Positions 35,710 to 48,152 of a stretch of DNA of 64,000 bases are shown piece after piece; positions within the stretch are counted from its first letter, which is position 1; each line of letters starts with the position of its first letter. The notes beneath the pieces are model-generated. The model searched no databases, was not told where the DNA came from, and saw only the letters and a list, made by a program, of their open reading frames with translations. The translations under genes and the position numbers were made by a program. The stretch is from Delphinapterus leucas (lineage: Eukaryota; Chordata; Mammalia; Artiodactyla; Monodontidae), in NCBI RefSeq assembly GCF_002288925.2, contig NW_022098037.1, positions 1,328,384 through 1,392,383 on the forward strand, in the 5' to 3' direction.

Positions 35710-36182
35710 ATGTCTACCTCATGCACCCTTCTTATTCTTGGGATCAACTTCTAAAACCATTTATGTGTCATTTTTTAAAAATATGTAATCCCATTACATA
35801 ATCATATCAGTATGGTACTTTAATGAGATAAGTCACGTGAAATACTTATGGTGCTTATTAAGTGCTAGCTATCATTATCATAATTATTATTCTCACCTAG
35901 TTGGCAGATGTCTTGAAAAAAATATAGTGTAATTTCCCAAGCTTTGTTTTTATTAGCATGGAGAAGAGCTGGTACAAGCGGAAAAGAATATAACATTTCT
36001 GTTGAACATACATTATATTAAGTTTATCCTGAAAAAGTTTCAAATTTTAGGTTGTTTTCCTGTAATCCCTTTCATATGATAAAGAGAATTTTATTCTTCC
36101 CTTTTGATTTTATAAGCTATAATTCAGTGTCATTTGATGATTCCTAAGGAACTCTCTTTCCTGGTTTATTAAGAAAAAAGTT
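35710..36182. other. Non-coding DNA, nothing recognised
   Basis: AT-rich spacer. Confidence 0.45.
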
Positions 36183-36195
36183 AGGCCCAGATTTT

Positions 36196-36406
36196 TTTTT
36201 TTTTTTTTTTTTTTTCGGTACACGGCCCTCTCACTGTTGTGGCCTCTCCCATTGCGGAGCACAGGCTCCGGATGCGCAGGCTCAGAGGCCATGGCTCATG
36301 GGCCCAGCCGCTCCGCGGCATGTGGGATCTTCCCGGACCGGGGCACGAACCCGTGTCCCCTGCATCGGCAGGCGGACTCTCAACCACTGTGCCACCAGGG
36401 AAGCCC
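36196..36406 (-). mobile_element. CHR-2-like SINE
   Basis: Minus-strand copy with poly-T of over 20 and few apparent differences from the other CHR-2 copies. Perfect 13-bp duplication AGGCCCAGATTTT (36183-36195, 36407-36419). Confidence 0.97.
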
Positions 36407-36604
36407 AGGCCCAGATTTTAAATTCATTCCCTTGACAAATGTAATCCCATCATAAATCATAACAATAAATGAAAAGCCAGCTTCTGCTCTAGGAAAAAAT
36501 AGTTGTGTGAGACTATTGTGTTAATGCTGTTTGAAATTTGGCTTTGTACATTTGACTGTATGCTGATGAAAAATATCTGTTAACCAGGGAGAAAAGCAAA
36601 GAAG

Positions 36605-36820
36605 CTAATAATACTTACTGAGTACTCTTCTAAGTATTTTACCTGCATTATCTCATATATCAGTCTTCTGAGGTAGATACTGTTACTGTCTCTTTTATAG
36701 ATGATGAAACTGAGGTTCAGAAAGGTAATTTGATTAAGGTCAAACATCTAGTCAAGGGGCAGCACAGGAATTAGAACCCAGGATAATTGGGCTGCAAGAT
36801 TCATATTTCTAATCATTCCA
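36605..36820 (-). mobile_element. MIR SINE
   Basis: Reverse MIR: 'gcattatctcatatatcag', 'tagatgatgaaactgaggttcagaaaggtaa', 'ggaattagaacccagg'. Confidence 0.85.
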
Positions 36821-37609
36821 CTTTACTGACATGAAGGACTGATTTGAGTCCTTCAAGAATTTGAGTCCTTGATTTCTCTCAGTTAATCAATTGTTTATTG
36901 AAAACATACTGTGAACCCAGCACAGCCCGGGACTGGAAAGATTTTAAGATGATCAAGGGAGTGTTTCTGCACCTTAATTATTCATTTACTATTTTTCTTT
37001 GTTGTCATGTGTACCACATGAAGTATTACTTCCCCCTTTCTGAACATTCTTGTTTTCAGAGCTTGACTTGTATACTCAAATCTCTCAACTGTGTTATAAA
37101 ATCTTAACAAAAGAAATAGTTTTTATTATATCTTTTATACCTTTTGAAAGATGATTCAACATTTTGTTTAGTACAATAAGAAACTGAAGAGTGATATATC
37201 AGTGGTGATTTATTTTACTAGTGCATATGCTTCTAGATAATTTAATAATATTCTTCCATTTTCTTATTATTTTATTCTTTAAAAAAATCACAGTTGAGAA
37301 TAGTTGGTCAGTAATGATGAACTAATTTCAAGGATGGTGACATAGCAAAGTAATTGAAGATATGAGAAAAATATCTCTAAGATACCCTATGTTAGATTTT
37401 AAAGAGTTCATTGGACCTGTTTGGTAATTGCAAGATATAATGAGTTTTATCCTAAAAAATAAAAAAGCAAAATTTCTCTTTGTTTTTTAAGACCTCTAAG
37501 ATAAAAAATCAATCTTCTTAAATAAAGACCTCTATGAAAAATTAATCTTTACAAATAGAACTGCTCAAAAAAGAAATTCAAAAATCAAAAATGAGTCCAG
37601 TGGACACTG
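36821..37609. other. Unique AT-rich DNA, nothing recognised
   Basis: No family identified. Confidence 0.45.
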
Positions 37610-37700
37610 ACATTATACCAAGGTTACATTTTGAAACAATTTCATGAGATAGATTCTATTATTTCCATTTTACAGATCAAAAAACTTAGTGTTCAAATTA
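37610..37700 (-). mobile_element. MIR SINE fragment
   Basis: 'ttatttccattttacagatcaaaaaactta' is reverse MIR; about 90 bp. Confidence 0.55.
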
Positions 37701-37789
37701 ACAAACTTACGGTCTGCCCAACTCCACAACCTGTGCTAATACAATCACTTACTATTCTGTAATAGTTCCCGTAACCTCTCATATCATCC

Positions 37790-37965
37790 TATAGTTTTCC
37801 TTCAAAAACTATATATACATACAGTTTCTTACTATATTATAAGGACAGAAACTATGTTTTACTGACCACAGTATATCATTGCATATAGTGTAGTGCCTGG
37901 CACAGAGTCAATGTGCAGTGAATATCAATTGAATTGAATAAATGGACAATTATTTAATCACTGTG
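37790..37965 (+). mobile_element. L2 LINE 3'-end fragment
   Basis: 'ataaggacagaaactatg', 'tagtgcctggcacagagtcaatg' and 'gaattgaataaatgga' give the L2 tail order. Confidence 0.6.
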
Positions 37966-37974
37966 CTTAGCATC

Positions 37975-38200
37975 CAATCAGTTAGCATGGGCAAAGGTAT
38001 CTAACCACTTTATATATTAAGCACATATTCTGTAAAGAGTGAGTTTTAGGCTCTGAGAAAAGAAGATCAAGACATAGTCCCTGCCCTCAAGGAACCTTTG
38101 ATATAGGTGGGATGTAGGGCAGGGAGCAAAGACAGGGGCATTAAAGGGTTAATAATAATGCAGGTGGGAAGATATAGACAATTGATCTATAGAGAGCATC
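37975..38200 (-). mobile_element. L2 LINE 3'-end fragment, opposite orientation
   Basis: 'aagacatagtccctgccctcaaggaacc' is the reverse of the L2 3' region. It sits tail to tail with the preceding fragment. Confidence 0.5.
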
Positions 38201-38825
38201 ACCCTCCCTAGGAGCTTCACAGCTTAACATGAGGGAGTCATCATGGAGGGCTCCCTTTTGTCCAGGGCAGAGAAAACTTCCTCATATAGAAAGAAAAATT
38301 TGTGTCCCCTTTTTCTAATCCATTATCTCTTCCAGGAAGTTGTTTCAACCTAAATCTTATATGATCGGTTTAAACAGATATCTTCTTTTTCTCTTCTTGG
38401 AGAATAGGAATTTGTGGTGAATGTTCATATACAGGCTTTGAGGATCATTAAGTCACTCTCCAGTCTTCTTTTCTCCAGGCTATATAATTTTTTTAAAGTT
38501 TTCATCATAAATTTTATTTTCCTATCCTCCAGTTGTAATTACTGCTTTCCTCAGACTTATCTCCAAAATTTCCAGGTTTCTTTTAAGCTGTGAAGCTGAG
38601 ATTTGAACATGGTCCTTATAACAGAATCATTGTTTTACAATTTCTGCCTATTTTCCTCTTTCTTTTCTCTTCCTTTTCTTTCTGTTTCTTTCCCGTGTTG
38701 GCCATGCAAAACAATACTCTTTTTTCCCCTATGTTTTATTATATAGACATATTAGAGTCAACTTTTACTCTAATTGATAGTAGTATACAGTTAACTTTAC
38801 AAAAGTTACATCTCATGTGTGGTAA
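38201..38825. other. Non-coding DNA, nothing recognised
   Basis: Pyrimidine-rich stretch at 38640-38700; the 101-codon frame at 38590-38895 runs into the LTR and has no domain. Confidence 0.45.
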
Positions 38826-39356
38826 ATTGAACCATGCCTCCTGTTTATTCATGCCCCTGTGTGGTGTTCTCCCCTTGAATGTGGGCTGGCACTGAGACCT
38901 GCTTTAACTAATAGAATGCAGAGGAGGTGACACTGCTCATTCCAGGCTTAAGCCTTAAGAAGACCTCGCCGCTTTCTGGGGTAAAGCCAGCTGCTATGTA
39001 ATATTTCTACTCTGAGACTGCCATGCTGTGAACATTTGTGCTCCACATGGCCTCTCCACGAGCTCAACCTAGCCACATGGAGAGGCCTGTGGAGGAGACC
39101 AAATCCCCGGCCAACAGCCCTCGCCGATCTAACCGACCACGCCAACTACACCAGCTTGACTGCCCATGAGTGAGGCCATCTTGGAAGTAGATGTATTCTC
39201 TAATCATAGTTGCACCACCCCATCTGAAGCCATGTGGAACAATGACAAGTTTTCCTTGCCTCGCCTTGCCAAAATTGCAGAATTATAGGCAAACAAACAA
39301 CTTTCTAAAGCCACTGTTTTTCAGGGTAATTTGTTAAATAGCGAGACAATTGAAAC
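38826..39356 (+). mobile_element. ERVL-MaLR-type LTR (MLT1-like)
   Basis: Landmarks in order: 'ccttgaatgtgggctggcactgagacctgcttt', 'cacatggagaggcctgtgga', 'tgagtgaggccatcttgga', 'gccactgtttttcagggtaatttgtta' and a CA-type end near 39356. Length about 530 bp. Confidence 0.6.
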
Positions 39357-41225
39357 ACTCTCTCTGTGCAAGACTTTTTTTCATCTGTAAAATGAATTAG
39401 TTGGACAAGATAATTTCCATATAGCATAAACTCTCAATTAGAGTGTGGTCCACCTTGTTCAACACATTGCTACTCAACTTCTGCCTGCAGTCCTGTGTTG
39501 GTCCTACAGATTCTTCATACCAATTTGTGACTGTTCTTGTTGAAATTTTTTCTTTTTTTTTCCTTAGACCCAAGTCTCTAACTTGCCAGAGTCATTCTGA
39601 ATACTGATTTTTATCCTCCAGCATGCTAATACTGCTCTCAGCTTGTTGGTGTGTCCATTTTATGAGCTTGCTTTTTACTTCATCGTTTCCTTCAGCAGTC
39701 TCACAGCTGCATTCTCACAGCTGGACTGGCTGATTCATTGTCTTTTCTTGGCTCTCAGAAAATCCTACTGGCATAGTTTCTAGGATTCAGAATCCTGAAA
39801 CTCGCCTTTCCCACCATTTTGCTGTTTCTGGCTCAAGAATACTCCTAAATGGGTCACTTTTCCAAGACATAGCACGTCCATCCATGTGAATTTCTTGTGA
39901 ATAATATGTGCTATTAGAAAGTTAATGAGAAAAATATTTCCCTTTTTTGGTGGAGTCTGAGCTCAGACTCTCTCTGAAGCAATCATCATCAATTAATTAT
40001 GCCTCAGGACTTCTGTGATATCGATGTGAAACCAGTAATTTTTTTTCACATCACGTCTCAGAATATTACAGCACATCTGCTCTCCTTGAGCTGAATTCAT
40101 TCCAGAAGGAACATGTTTCTTAGTAAATATTGTCCAGTCATTTTTAAAGGACCTTTAAGCTTGGAGAGTATTAAAGTAATGGATTCTCAGCATTTTTTAA
40201 ACTACTTTCAATTTTAGCCACTGCTGACCATCTGTTTATTCACTTCAGAAAGAGTTCTAAACATAGCCTAGAGTCATCATGAGTAATCTTAACAGGCTCA
40301 CTGGAGCATATGCTATAACCCCGGTCTTCCCAGAATTTCAAAGTGCTTTAGAAAAGGACTGCATGCCATATTAGGGTCCACTTATCCTGTCTCACAGATG
40401 ATATACTCAGAATATCTAGGAGCTAAATATATTATCTGAGGTAAGAGCAAAATAGAAGAGTTGATCTACGGGACAACTATAAGGTTGTAAGGTTAACACA
40501 ACGCAAATTCCTATGATGTAAGGTTACTAGTTCCAGTGCAGAAGGCCAGTGTTTTCCCTCCCCACTAAACCTTTCAATTTGGAAGAGCACTAATTGTCAC
40601 AGGCTCCTTAAATACTTGAATACAAATGTTCTGGGGTAATATCGTTTACCCAAAGTTCTGCTTTCCTACTACACTGGACTCTTTTTTTTTTTTTTCTATC
40701 CAGCATCCTTTCTTTACAAGAACTGCCTCTCCTCTACTTCCTGTGATTCTTATGGGCTACATTTCCCAGGGGCTAAGTCATTTGGCCACAGTAATGGCAC
40801 ATGAACCAAGGTTGGCCTTTCAAATTAACCTCTTCTTCTAAACACAGTGTTTGGCTCAGGAGTGGACATTGACCTAAGCAGGACAAATCAGAGACTTTCA
40901 CTCAACTGATGGATGATGGTAGAGAGGATTCCTTCTACAGAAGCTGCTAGATTAGGATATACCATGGAGCCACACATAGTAATCTTCTCTGGCCTCACGG
41001 AGTCTGTCTTATATTAAGAGAAAACTAACACACAGGAGCAGAGTGGAGAAACAGAGAGAAAATGAAAGCTGCTAATATTGGTTTGGTCCCTGGATATAGT
41101 TGTATTTAAACTTCTCAGTTAACCTAGTCACTTGCTCTTTTTCTTAAACTCATTTTAATTGTGTTTGAATCATTTTTAATTGAGTCAATTAATAGCAACC
41201 TATTCTTTAAGGAAAATTTATGCAA
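39357..41225. other. Mostly unique DNA; possible old LTR at about 40750-41090
   Basis: 'ttggccacagtaatggcacatgaacc' to 'agaaagctgc' style text resembles an old LTR, but I cannot assign a family. A poly-T is at 40682-40695. Confidence 0.35.
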
Positions 41226-41229
41226 CCTT

Positions 41230-41419
41230 AAAAATTCCTTTCTTATCCAGCAGTCCCACTTTTTGGTGTATATACAAAGGAAATGAAACCATTATCTTGA
41301 AGAGATATCTATACTCCCATGTTCATTGCAGCATTATTCACAATAGCCAAGGTATGCAAATAATGTAAGTGTCCATCAACAGATTACTGGATCAAAAAAA
41401 TCTCTCTCTCTCTCTGTAA

Positions 41420-41452
<33 letters not shown>

Positions 41453-41990
41453 TACACACACACACACACACACCCATACCCCCATACCCCCCCCCCACAG
41501 GAATATTTTTTAGCCTTAAAACAGAAAGAAATCCTGTCATGTGAGATGACGTGGATGAACCTGAAGGGTATTATGCTAGGTTATAAGGCAAATACTGCCT
41601 GGTACCACTTACACGTGGAATCTTAAAATAAAGTTCAAACTCATAGTAACAGAGTAGACTGGTGGTTATCAGAGGCTAGAAGATAGGGGAAAAGGGGAGA
41701 TATTGATCAAAGGGTACAAACTTTCAGTTATTAGATGATTAATTTCTGGAGACCTAGTGTACAGCATGGTGACTGTAGCTAGTAATAATGTATTGTATAC
41801 TTGAAATTTGCATAAAGAGTAGATCTCAAGTGTTCTTACCATACACACACACTCACACACACAAGGTAACTATGGGAGGTGATGGGTATGTTAATTACTT
41901 TGATTGTGGTAATCATTTCACAATGTATACATATGTCGGACCATCATGTTGTACACCTTAAATATATACAATTTTTATCTGTCATTCATA
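41230..41990 (+). mobile_element. L1 3' end (L1MA-type), containing microsatellites
   Basis: 'gttcattgcagcattattcacaatagccaagg', 'agtgtccatcaacagatt', 'gttatcagaggctagaag' and 'tgtacaccttaaatatatac' follow the L1 3' UTR in order. Microsatellite growth (41401-41500) interrupts it. Confidence 0.8.
41401..41500. repeat. (TC)n, (CA)n and C-run
   Basis: TC at 41401-41415, an interrupted CA tract at about 41424-41472, then a run of nine C. Confidence 0.95.
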
Positions 41991-42014
41991 GGTAGGTAGG
42001 TAGGTAGATAGATA
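41989..42014. repeat. (TAGG)n / (TAGA)n tetranucleotide tract
   Basis: Follows the L1 3' end directly, where an L1 tail would be, so it probably evolved from that tail. Confidence 0.85.
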
Positions 42015-42182
42015 AAATTCAGACACAGTTAAAACTGAAAATCACTAATCAAAGTGAACAGGCAAAATTCAAGTTAAAAAAGTGGGAAGGGAAGAAGTAG
42101 AAGGGAGAAGACATTCTCAAACTTGGAAAATCTTGGAGGATTATGGCAGTTTTCTTTGTAAAGATAAAAACATATAATTACA

Positions 42183-42666
42183 GGGACTTCTCTGGTGGTC
42201 CAGTGGTAAAGAATCTGCCTTCCAATGCAAGGGACGCGGGTTTGATCCCTGGTTGGGGAACTAGGTTCCCACATGCCTCGGGGCAGCTAAGCCCGAGCAC
42301 CACAACTACTGAGCTCGTGTGCCTCAACTAGAGATCCTGTGCGCTGCAGACTACAGAGACCACGCACCCTGGAGCCTGCGTGCCGCAACAACAGAGCTCA
42401 CATTCCCTGGAGCCCGCAGGCCACAACTACAGAGAGAAAAAAACTCACACGCCACAATCAGAGAGAAGCCCGAGCGCAGCAACTAGCAAGAGGCCCAAGT
42501 GCCACAATGAAGAGACTGCGCACCACAGTGAAAGATCCCCCATGCCTCAGCGAAGATCCCGCATGCTGAAGCTAAGACCCGATGCAGCCAAAAAAGAAGA
42601 AAGAAAAAAAAGAGAAAAAGAAATAAAAATAAAAAAATTAAAATTGTACTCGGTTAAAAAAAAAAC
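42183..42666 (+). mobile_element. Extra-long CHR-1-like SINE
   Basis: Head GGGACTTCTCTGGTGGTCC and a body of about 405 bp made of recurring 'ccacaact...gagcc' modules, then an A-rich tail of about 75 bp. 12-bp duplication CATATAATTACA (42171-42182, 42667-42678). Confidence 0.94.
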
Positions 42667-42703
42667 CATATAATTACAAAGCTGACAGTTAAGATGAACT
42701 AAA

Positions 42704-42918
42704 GGGCTTCCGTGGTGGTGCAGTGGTTGAGAGTCCGCCTGCCGATGCAGGGGACATGGGTTCATGCCCCGGTCCGGGAAGATCCCACATGCCGCGGAGC
42801 GGCTGGGCCCGTGAGCCATGGCCGCTGAACCTGCGCGTCTGGAGCCTGTGCTCTGCAACGGAAGAGGCCACAACAGTTAGAGACCTGTGTACCGCAAAAA
42901 AAAAAAAAAAAAAAAAAA
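42704..42918 (+). mobile_element. CHR-2-like SINE
   Basis: Plus-strand copy with poly-A of over 20. Perfect 13-bp duplication AAGATGAACTAAA (42691-42703, 42919-42931). It lies only 37 bp from the preceding CHR-1. Confidence 0.97.
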
Positions 42919-42931
42919 AAGATGAACTAAA

Positions 42932-43366
42932 AACAGGTACTGATCATCCGTACTTAGAAGTGTCCTTTTCACTTCTCCTGACACATCCATCAGAAAATAG
43001 CTATGCTCAGTGGACTCATCACATCTTCAGCACATCTTGAAATCACTATCACCTCTCTCCAAGAGGCATTCCTAAGGAGGCACATGCCAGAGTTCCTTAA
43101 TTCCAATTATTTCTCTGGTTTCTATATTTCTAATATTTCAGGCTAAAGAGATGCTACAACTATATTTCTTGGTCTAAAACTTCCCAGTGGGTAGCAATAC
43201 ATTTTTTTGAAAGAAGATTAGGATGGAGAATCTTGTAAGACAAGGCTCTACCTGGCTGGATTAAGGAAACCACTGCTAGCTCTGGCCCTCTCACCTTCTG
43301 AAAAATTACTAAATTATATGAAAATTCTGTTGTAAAATTTTAACAACTGTCATTCACATTTCCAAG
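42932..43366. other. Unique DNA, nothing recognised
   Basis: No family identified. Confidence 0.45.
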
Positions 43367-43384
43367 CAGAAGCCTATTTTTAAA

Positions 43385-43514
43385 TTAAAATTAAAAATTT
43401 GTTTTTGGCTGCACCACATGGCTTGTGGGATCTTAGTTCCCTGATCAGGGATTGAACCCTGGGCGCCAGCAGTGAAAGCACCGAGGCCTAACTACTGAAC
43501 CACCAGGGAATTCC
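43385..43514 (-). mobile_element. Short CHR-type SINE
   Basis: Minus-strand copy ('cttgtgggatcttagttcc', 'gaaccaccagggaattccc'). Imperfect duplications starting CAGAAGCCTATTTTTAAA (43367-43384) and CAGAAGGCTATTTTTTAAA (43515-43533). Confidence 0.9.
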
Positions 43515-43534
43515 CAGAAGGCTATTTTTTAAAT

Positions 43535-44470
43535 AAGTGAAAGTTTGAACCCTTTTACCAACTACTCCCTATTTTTTCCCACCCCCTAGCCCCTGGCAAC
43601 CAGTCAATTTTTTACTCCATGTTTCTATGAATTCCATATTTTACAATATTCGAATGGAATATATACATACATACGTTGAGAGACACTTAGGTTGTCTCCA
43701 TACCTTGGCTGTTAATGAGTAGCTGCAATAAACGTGGGAGTGCAGATATCTGTTCAAGATAGTAATTTTATTTCCTTTAGATATGTACCCAGAACTGAGA
43801 TTGCTGAATCATATGGTATTTCTATTTTTAGTGTTTTTGAGAAATTTCCAAACTGTCTTCTGTAATGGCTGTACCAATTTATATTCCCACCAATAGTGCA
43901 CAAGGGTTCCCTTTTCTACACATCCTCACCAACACTTGTTACCTTTTGACTTTTTGATAGTAGCCATTCTAACAGTTGTGAGGTGATATCTCCCATATTG
44001 TAGTTTTGAATTGCATTTCCCTGATAATTAGTGATGTCGAGCATCTTTTCATATAATGGTTGGCCATTTATATGTCTTCTTGGAAAAATGTCTATCCAGG
44101 TATATATATATTTTAATTAATTAATTTATTTATTTTTGGCTGCATTGGGTCTTCATTGCTGTGCGTGGGCTTTCTCTAGTTGTAGCGAGAGGAGGCTACT
44201 CTTCGTTGCGGTGCGTGGGCTTCTCATTGAGGTGGCTTCTCTCATTGCGGAGCACAGGCTCTAGACGCGTGGGCTTCAGTAGTTGTGCCTCATGGGCTCT
44301 AGAGAGCAGGCTCAGTTGTGGCGCACAGGCTTAGTTGCTCTGTGGCATGTGGGATCTTCCTAGACCAGGGCTCGAACCAATGTCCCCTGCATTGGCAGGT
44401 GGATTCTTAACCACTGCACCACCAGGGAAGTCCCTATCCAGGTGTGCTTTATATTTTATATTTTAAAATA
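43535..44470 (-). mobile_element. L1 3' UTR / ORF2 end (L1MA-type), interrupted by a SINE
   Basis: 'ccctggcaaccagtcaa', 'gctgcaataaacgtgggagtgcaga', 'gctgtaccaatttatattcccacc' and 'ttgcatttccctgataattagtgatg' follow the reverse L1 order. The CHR-1 at 44102-44433 splits its end. Confidence 0.85.
44102..44433 (-). mobile_element. CHR-1-like SINE in L1
   Basis: Minus-strand copy with AATTAATTAATTTATTTATT tail region. 10-bp duplication CTATCCAGGT (44092-44101, 44434-44443). Confidence 0.94.
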
Positions 44471-44779
44471 CCTTAAACACATTTTGGAAGTACAATAAAT
44501 ACACATATGCACATACATACTAGATCGGGCTAGAGACTTCTTGCAAAATAGGAGGAAGTATTAACAGAAACATAGGTTCAATTTGGACTCAATATTATCC
44601 TCTAAAAAATTAACAACCACATTAGAGGATCTAGTAAAAAATGATCCTTTTGTTAAGTACTTAAGCTAAATTAATCAAATATCATTCAACACCTGCATAC
44701 AAGAAATCATGCCAAATATCGAGAATGAGAAGATGAAAATGATTTGATTCTTTGCCCTTAAGAATTTAGTAAGGGAGGT

Positions 44780-45145
44780 AGATTTGATTTCCCAGACAAG
44801 CAGAACTAATTCTTCTTCCGTTAGGCTCTCATTGCACCTATCTCAATTACAGCACAAATCATAATTCTTTCTTTTTTTTTTGGCGGCACCACACGGCATG
44901 TGGGATCTTAGATCCCCAACCAGTGATCGAACCTGTGCCCCCTGCATTGGAAGTGTGGAGTCTTAACCACTGGACTGCCAGGGAAGTCCATCATAATTAT
45001 TTCTTTAAGGATCCATGTCCTCTTTTACAATAAAAATTCTACAATGGGACAATTGACTGTCATTCACTTTTACGTTTTCAGTGCCAAATACTGTCCCTGG
45101 CACAGTAGGTATTTAATAAAAGCTGGATGTTGAGGCACTCATGAA
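44780..45145 (+). mobile_element. L2 LINE 3' end, interrupted by a SINE
   Basis: 'ctctcattgcacctatctcaattacagcac' before and 'cagtgccaaatactgtccctggcacagtaggtatttaataaaag' after the SINE give an L2 tail in order. Confidence 0.6.
44867..44989 (-). mobile_element. Short CHR-type SINE in L2
   Basis: Minus-strand copy with poly-T. Duplication ATCATAATT (44858-44866 and 44990-44998). Confidence 0.92.
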
Positions 45146-45260
45146 ATATACAACTCAATCTGACTTAAAAATGGGGAAGTGTGTTAGTTCACATAAGAGG
45201 AACTCCAGTGGTAGGGTGGATCCAGTAGTTTCACTATTTCATCAAAGGCAGCGGGTCTTT

Positions 45261-47880
45261 CAAAGATGTCACAAAGAAAGAAAACTACAGGCCAATATCA
45301 CTGTTGAACCTAGATGCAAAAATCCTCAACAAAATACTAGCAAACAGAATCCAACAGCACATTAAAAGGATCATACACCATGATCAAGTGGGATTTATCC
45401 CGGGAATGCAAGGATTCTTCAATATATGCAAATCAATCAATGTGATAAACCATATTCACAAATTGAAGGAGAAAAATCGTATGATCATCTCAATAGATGC
45501 AGAAAAAGCTTTTGACAAAATTCAACACCCATTTATGGTAAAAACCCTCCAGAAAGTAATCATAGAGGGAACTTACCTCAACATAATAAAGGCCATATAT
45601 GACAAACCCACAGCCAACATCGTTCTCAATGGTGAAAAACTGAAACCATTTCCTATAAGATCAGGAACAAGACAAGGTTGTCCACCTCACCGCTATTATT
45701 CAACACAGTTTTGGAAGTTTTAGCCACAGCAATCAGAGAAGAAAAAGAAAGAAAAGGAATCCAAATTGGAAAAGAAGAAGTAAAGCTGTCACTGTGTGCA
45801 GATGACATGATACTATACACAGAGAATCCTAAAGATGCTACCAGAAAACTACTAGAGCTAATCAATGAATTTGGTAAAGTAGCAGGATACAAAAATAATG
45901 CAGAGAAATCTCTTGCATTCCTATACACTAATGATGAAAAATCTGAAAGAGAAATTAAGGAAACACTCCCATTTACTACTGCAACAAGAAGAATAAAATA
46001 CCTAGGAATAAACCCACCTAAGGAGACAAAAGACCTGTATTCAGAAAACTATAAGACACTGATGAAAGAAATTAAAGATGATACAAACAGATGGAGAGAT
46101 ATACCATATTCTTGGATTGGAAGAATCAACATTGTGAAAATCACTCTACTACCCAAAGCTATCTACAGATTCAATGCAGTCCCTATCAAACTACCAATGG
46201 CATTTTTCACAGAACTAGAACAAAAAGTTTCACAATTTGTATGGAAACACAAAAGAGCCCAAATAGCCAAAGCAATCTTGAGAAAGAAAAATGGAGCTGG
46301 AGGAAATAGGCTCCCTGACTTCAGACTATACTTCAAAGCTACAGTAATCAAAACAGTGTGGTACTGGCACAAAAACAAATATAGATCAATGAAACAGGAG
46401 AAGAAGCCCAGAGATAAACCCATGCGCATATGGTCACCTTATTTTTGATAAAGGAGTAGAGAACATACAATGGAGAAAAGATAGCCTCTCCAATAAGTTG
46501 TGCTGGGAAAACTGGACAGCTACATGTAAAAGAATGACATTAGAACACTCCCTAACACCATACACAAAAATAAACTCAAAATGGATTAAAGGCCTAAATG
46601 TAAAGGCAGACACTATAAAACTCTTAGAGGAAAACATAGGCAGAACACTCTATGACATAAATCACAGAAAGATCCTTTTTAACCCACCTCCTAGAGAAAT
46701 GGAAATAAAACAAATGGGACCTAATGAAACTTAAAAGCTTTTGTACAGCAACGGAAACCATAAACAAGATGAAAAGACAACCCTCAGAATGGGAGAAAAT
46801 ATTTGCAAATGAAGCAACTGACAAAGGATTACTCTCCAAAATTTACAAGCAATTCATGCAGCTCAATATCAAAAAAACAAACAACCCACTCCAAAAATGG
46901 GCAGAAGACCTAGACAGACTTTTCTCCAAAGAAGATATACAGATTGCCAACAAACACATGAAAGGATGCTCAACATCACTAATCATTAGAGAAATGCAAA
47001 TCAAAACTACAATGAGGTATCACCTCACAGCGGTCAGAATGGCCATCATCAAAAAATCTACAAATAATAAATAATAAATGCTGGAGCAGGTGTGGAGAAA
47101 AGGGAACCCTCTTGCATTGTTGGTGGGAATGTAAATTGATACAGCCACTATGGAGAACAGTATGGAAGTTCCTTAAAAAACTAAAAGTAGAACTACCATA
47201 CGACCCAGCAATCCCACTACTGGGCATATACCCTGAGAAAACCATAATTCTAAAAGAGTCATGTACCACAGTGTTCACTGTAGCTCTATTTACAATAGCC
47301 AGGACATGGAAGCAACCTAAGTGTCCATCAACGATGAATGGATAAAGAAGATGTGACACAATGGAATATTACTCAGCCATAAAAGGAAACAAAATTGAGT
47401 TATTTTTAGTGGGGTGGATGGACCTAGAGACTGTCATACAGAGTGAAGTAAGTCAGAAAGAGAAGAACAAATACCGTATGCTAACACATATATATGGAAT
47501 CTAAAAAAAAAAAAAAAAAAAAGGTTCTGAAGAACCTAGGGGCAAGACAGGAATAAAGACGCAGACGTAGAGAATGGACTCGAGCACATGGGGAGGAGGA
47601 AGGTAAGCTGGGATGCAGTGAGAGAGTGGCATGGACTTATATATACTACCAAAGTTAAGATAGACAGCTAGTGAGAAGCAGCCGCATAGCACAGGGAGAT
47701 CAACTCAGTGCTTTGTGACCACCTAGAGGGGTGGGATAGGGAGGGTGGGAAGGAGACGCAAGAGGGAGGAGATATGGGGATATATGTATATTTATAGCTG
47801 ATTCACTTTGTTATAAAGCAGAAACTAACACACTATTGTAAAGCAATTATACTCCAATAAAGACATTAAAAAAAAAAAAA
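45261..47880 (+). mobile_element. 5'-truncated L1, 2.6 kb, with target duplication
   Basis: The element starts inside ORF2 at the reverse-transcriptase domain and ends in a complete 3' UTR and poly-A (47867-47880). Near-matching flanks GGCAGCGGGTCTTT (45247-45260) and AGACAGCGGTCTTT (47881-47894) mark the insertion. Its 3' UTR matches the short minus-strand L1 at 21618-21943. An internal A-run lies at 47505-47522. Confidence 0.93.
45286..47345 (+). pseudogene. Broken L1 ORF2 (RT and C-terminal region)
   Basis: L1 ORF2 encodes endonuclease and reverse transcriptase for target-primed retrotransposition; only RT and beyond remain. Frame pieces are 45304-45723 ([21 protein letters not shown], first 20 residues quoted less one), 45678-46448 with the RT active-site motif as CADDMILY, 46498-46734, 46724-47074 and 47112-47345 (including [14 protein letters not shown]). 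At least four frameshifts or stops separate them (near 45690, 46440, 46735 and 47074). The usual Phe before ADD is Cys here. It cannot make a working protein. Confidence 0.9.
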
Positions 47881-47998
47881 AGACAGCGGTCTTTATGTTG
47901 CTTTGTTCTGTTTTAATCCTCAGGCTGGTTCCTTTTGGTGTTGGACAATGGCTACTGGAGCAATTAGGCTGCATGCAAACTTGGCGTGTGACAAGATA

Positions 47999-48060
47999 GA
48001 GAGACAGAGACAGAGACAGAGAGAGAGAGAGAGAGAGAAGGGGAAAGAGAAAGAGAGAGA
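47999..48060. repeat. (GA)n-rich / (GACAGA)n simple repeat
   Basis: Purine tract of GAGACA and GAGA units just right of the L1. Confidence 0.93.
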
Positions 48061-48152
48061 TACACTCCTGAGCTTCTTTCTTAGGAGAGATGAAAAGCTT
48101 TCCCAGAGCATCTAGAAAACCTCTTCTCATATCTCATTGGTTGGAATTGGGT

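Noticed and set aside
47999..48060. GA-rich tract as a possible GAGA-factor regulatory element
   Set aside because: Simple repeat next to an L1; no support for regulation in the sequence.
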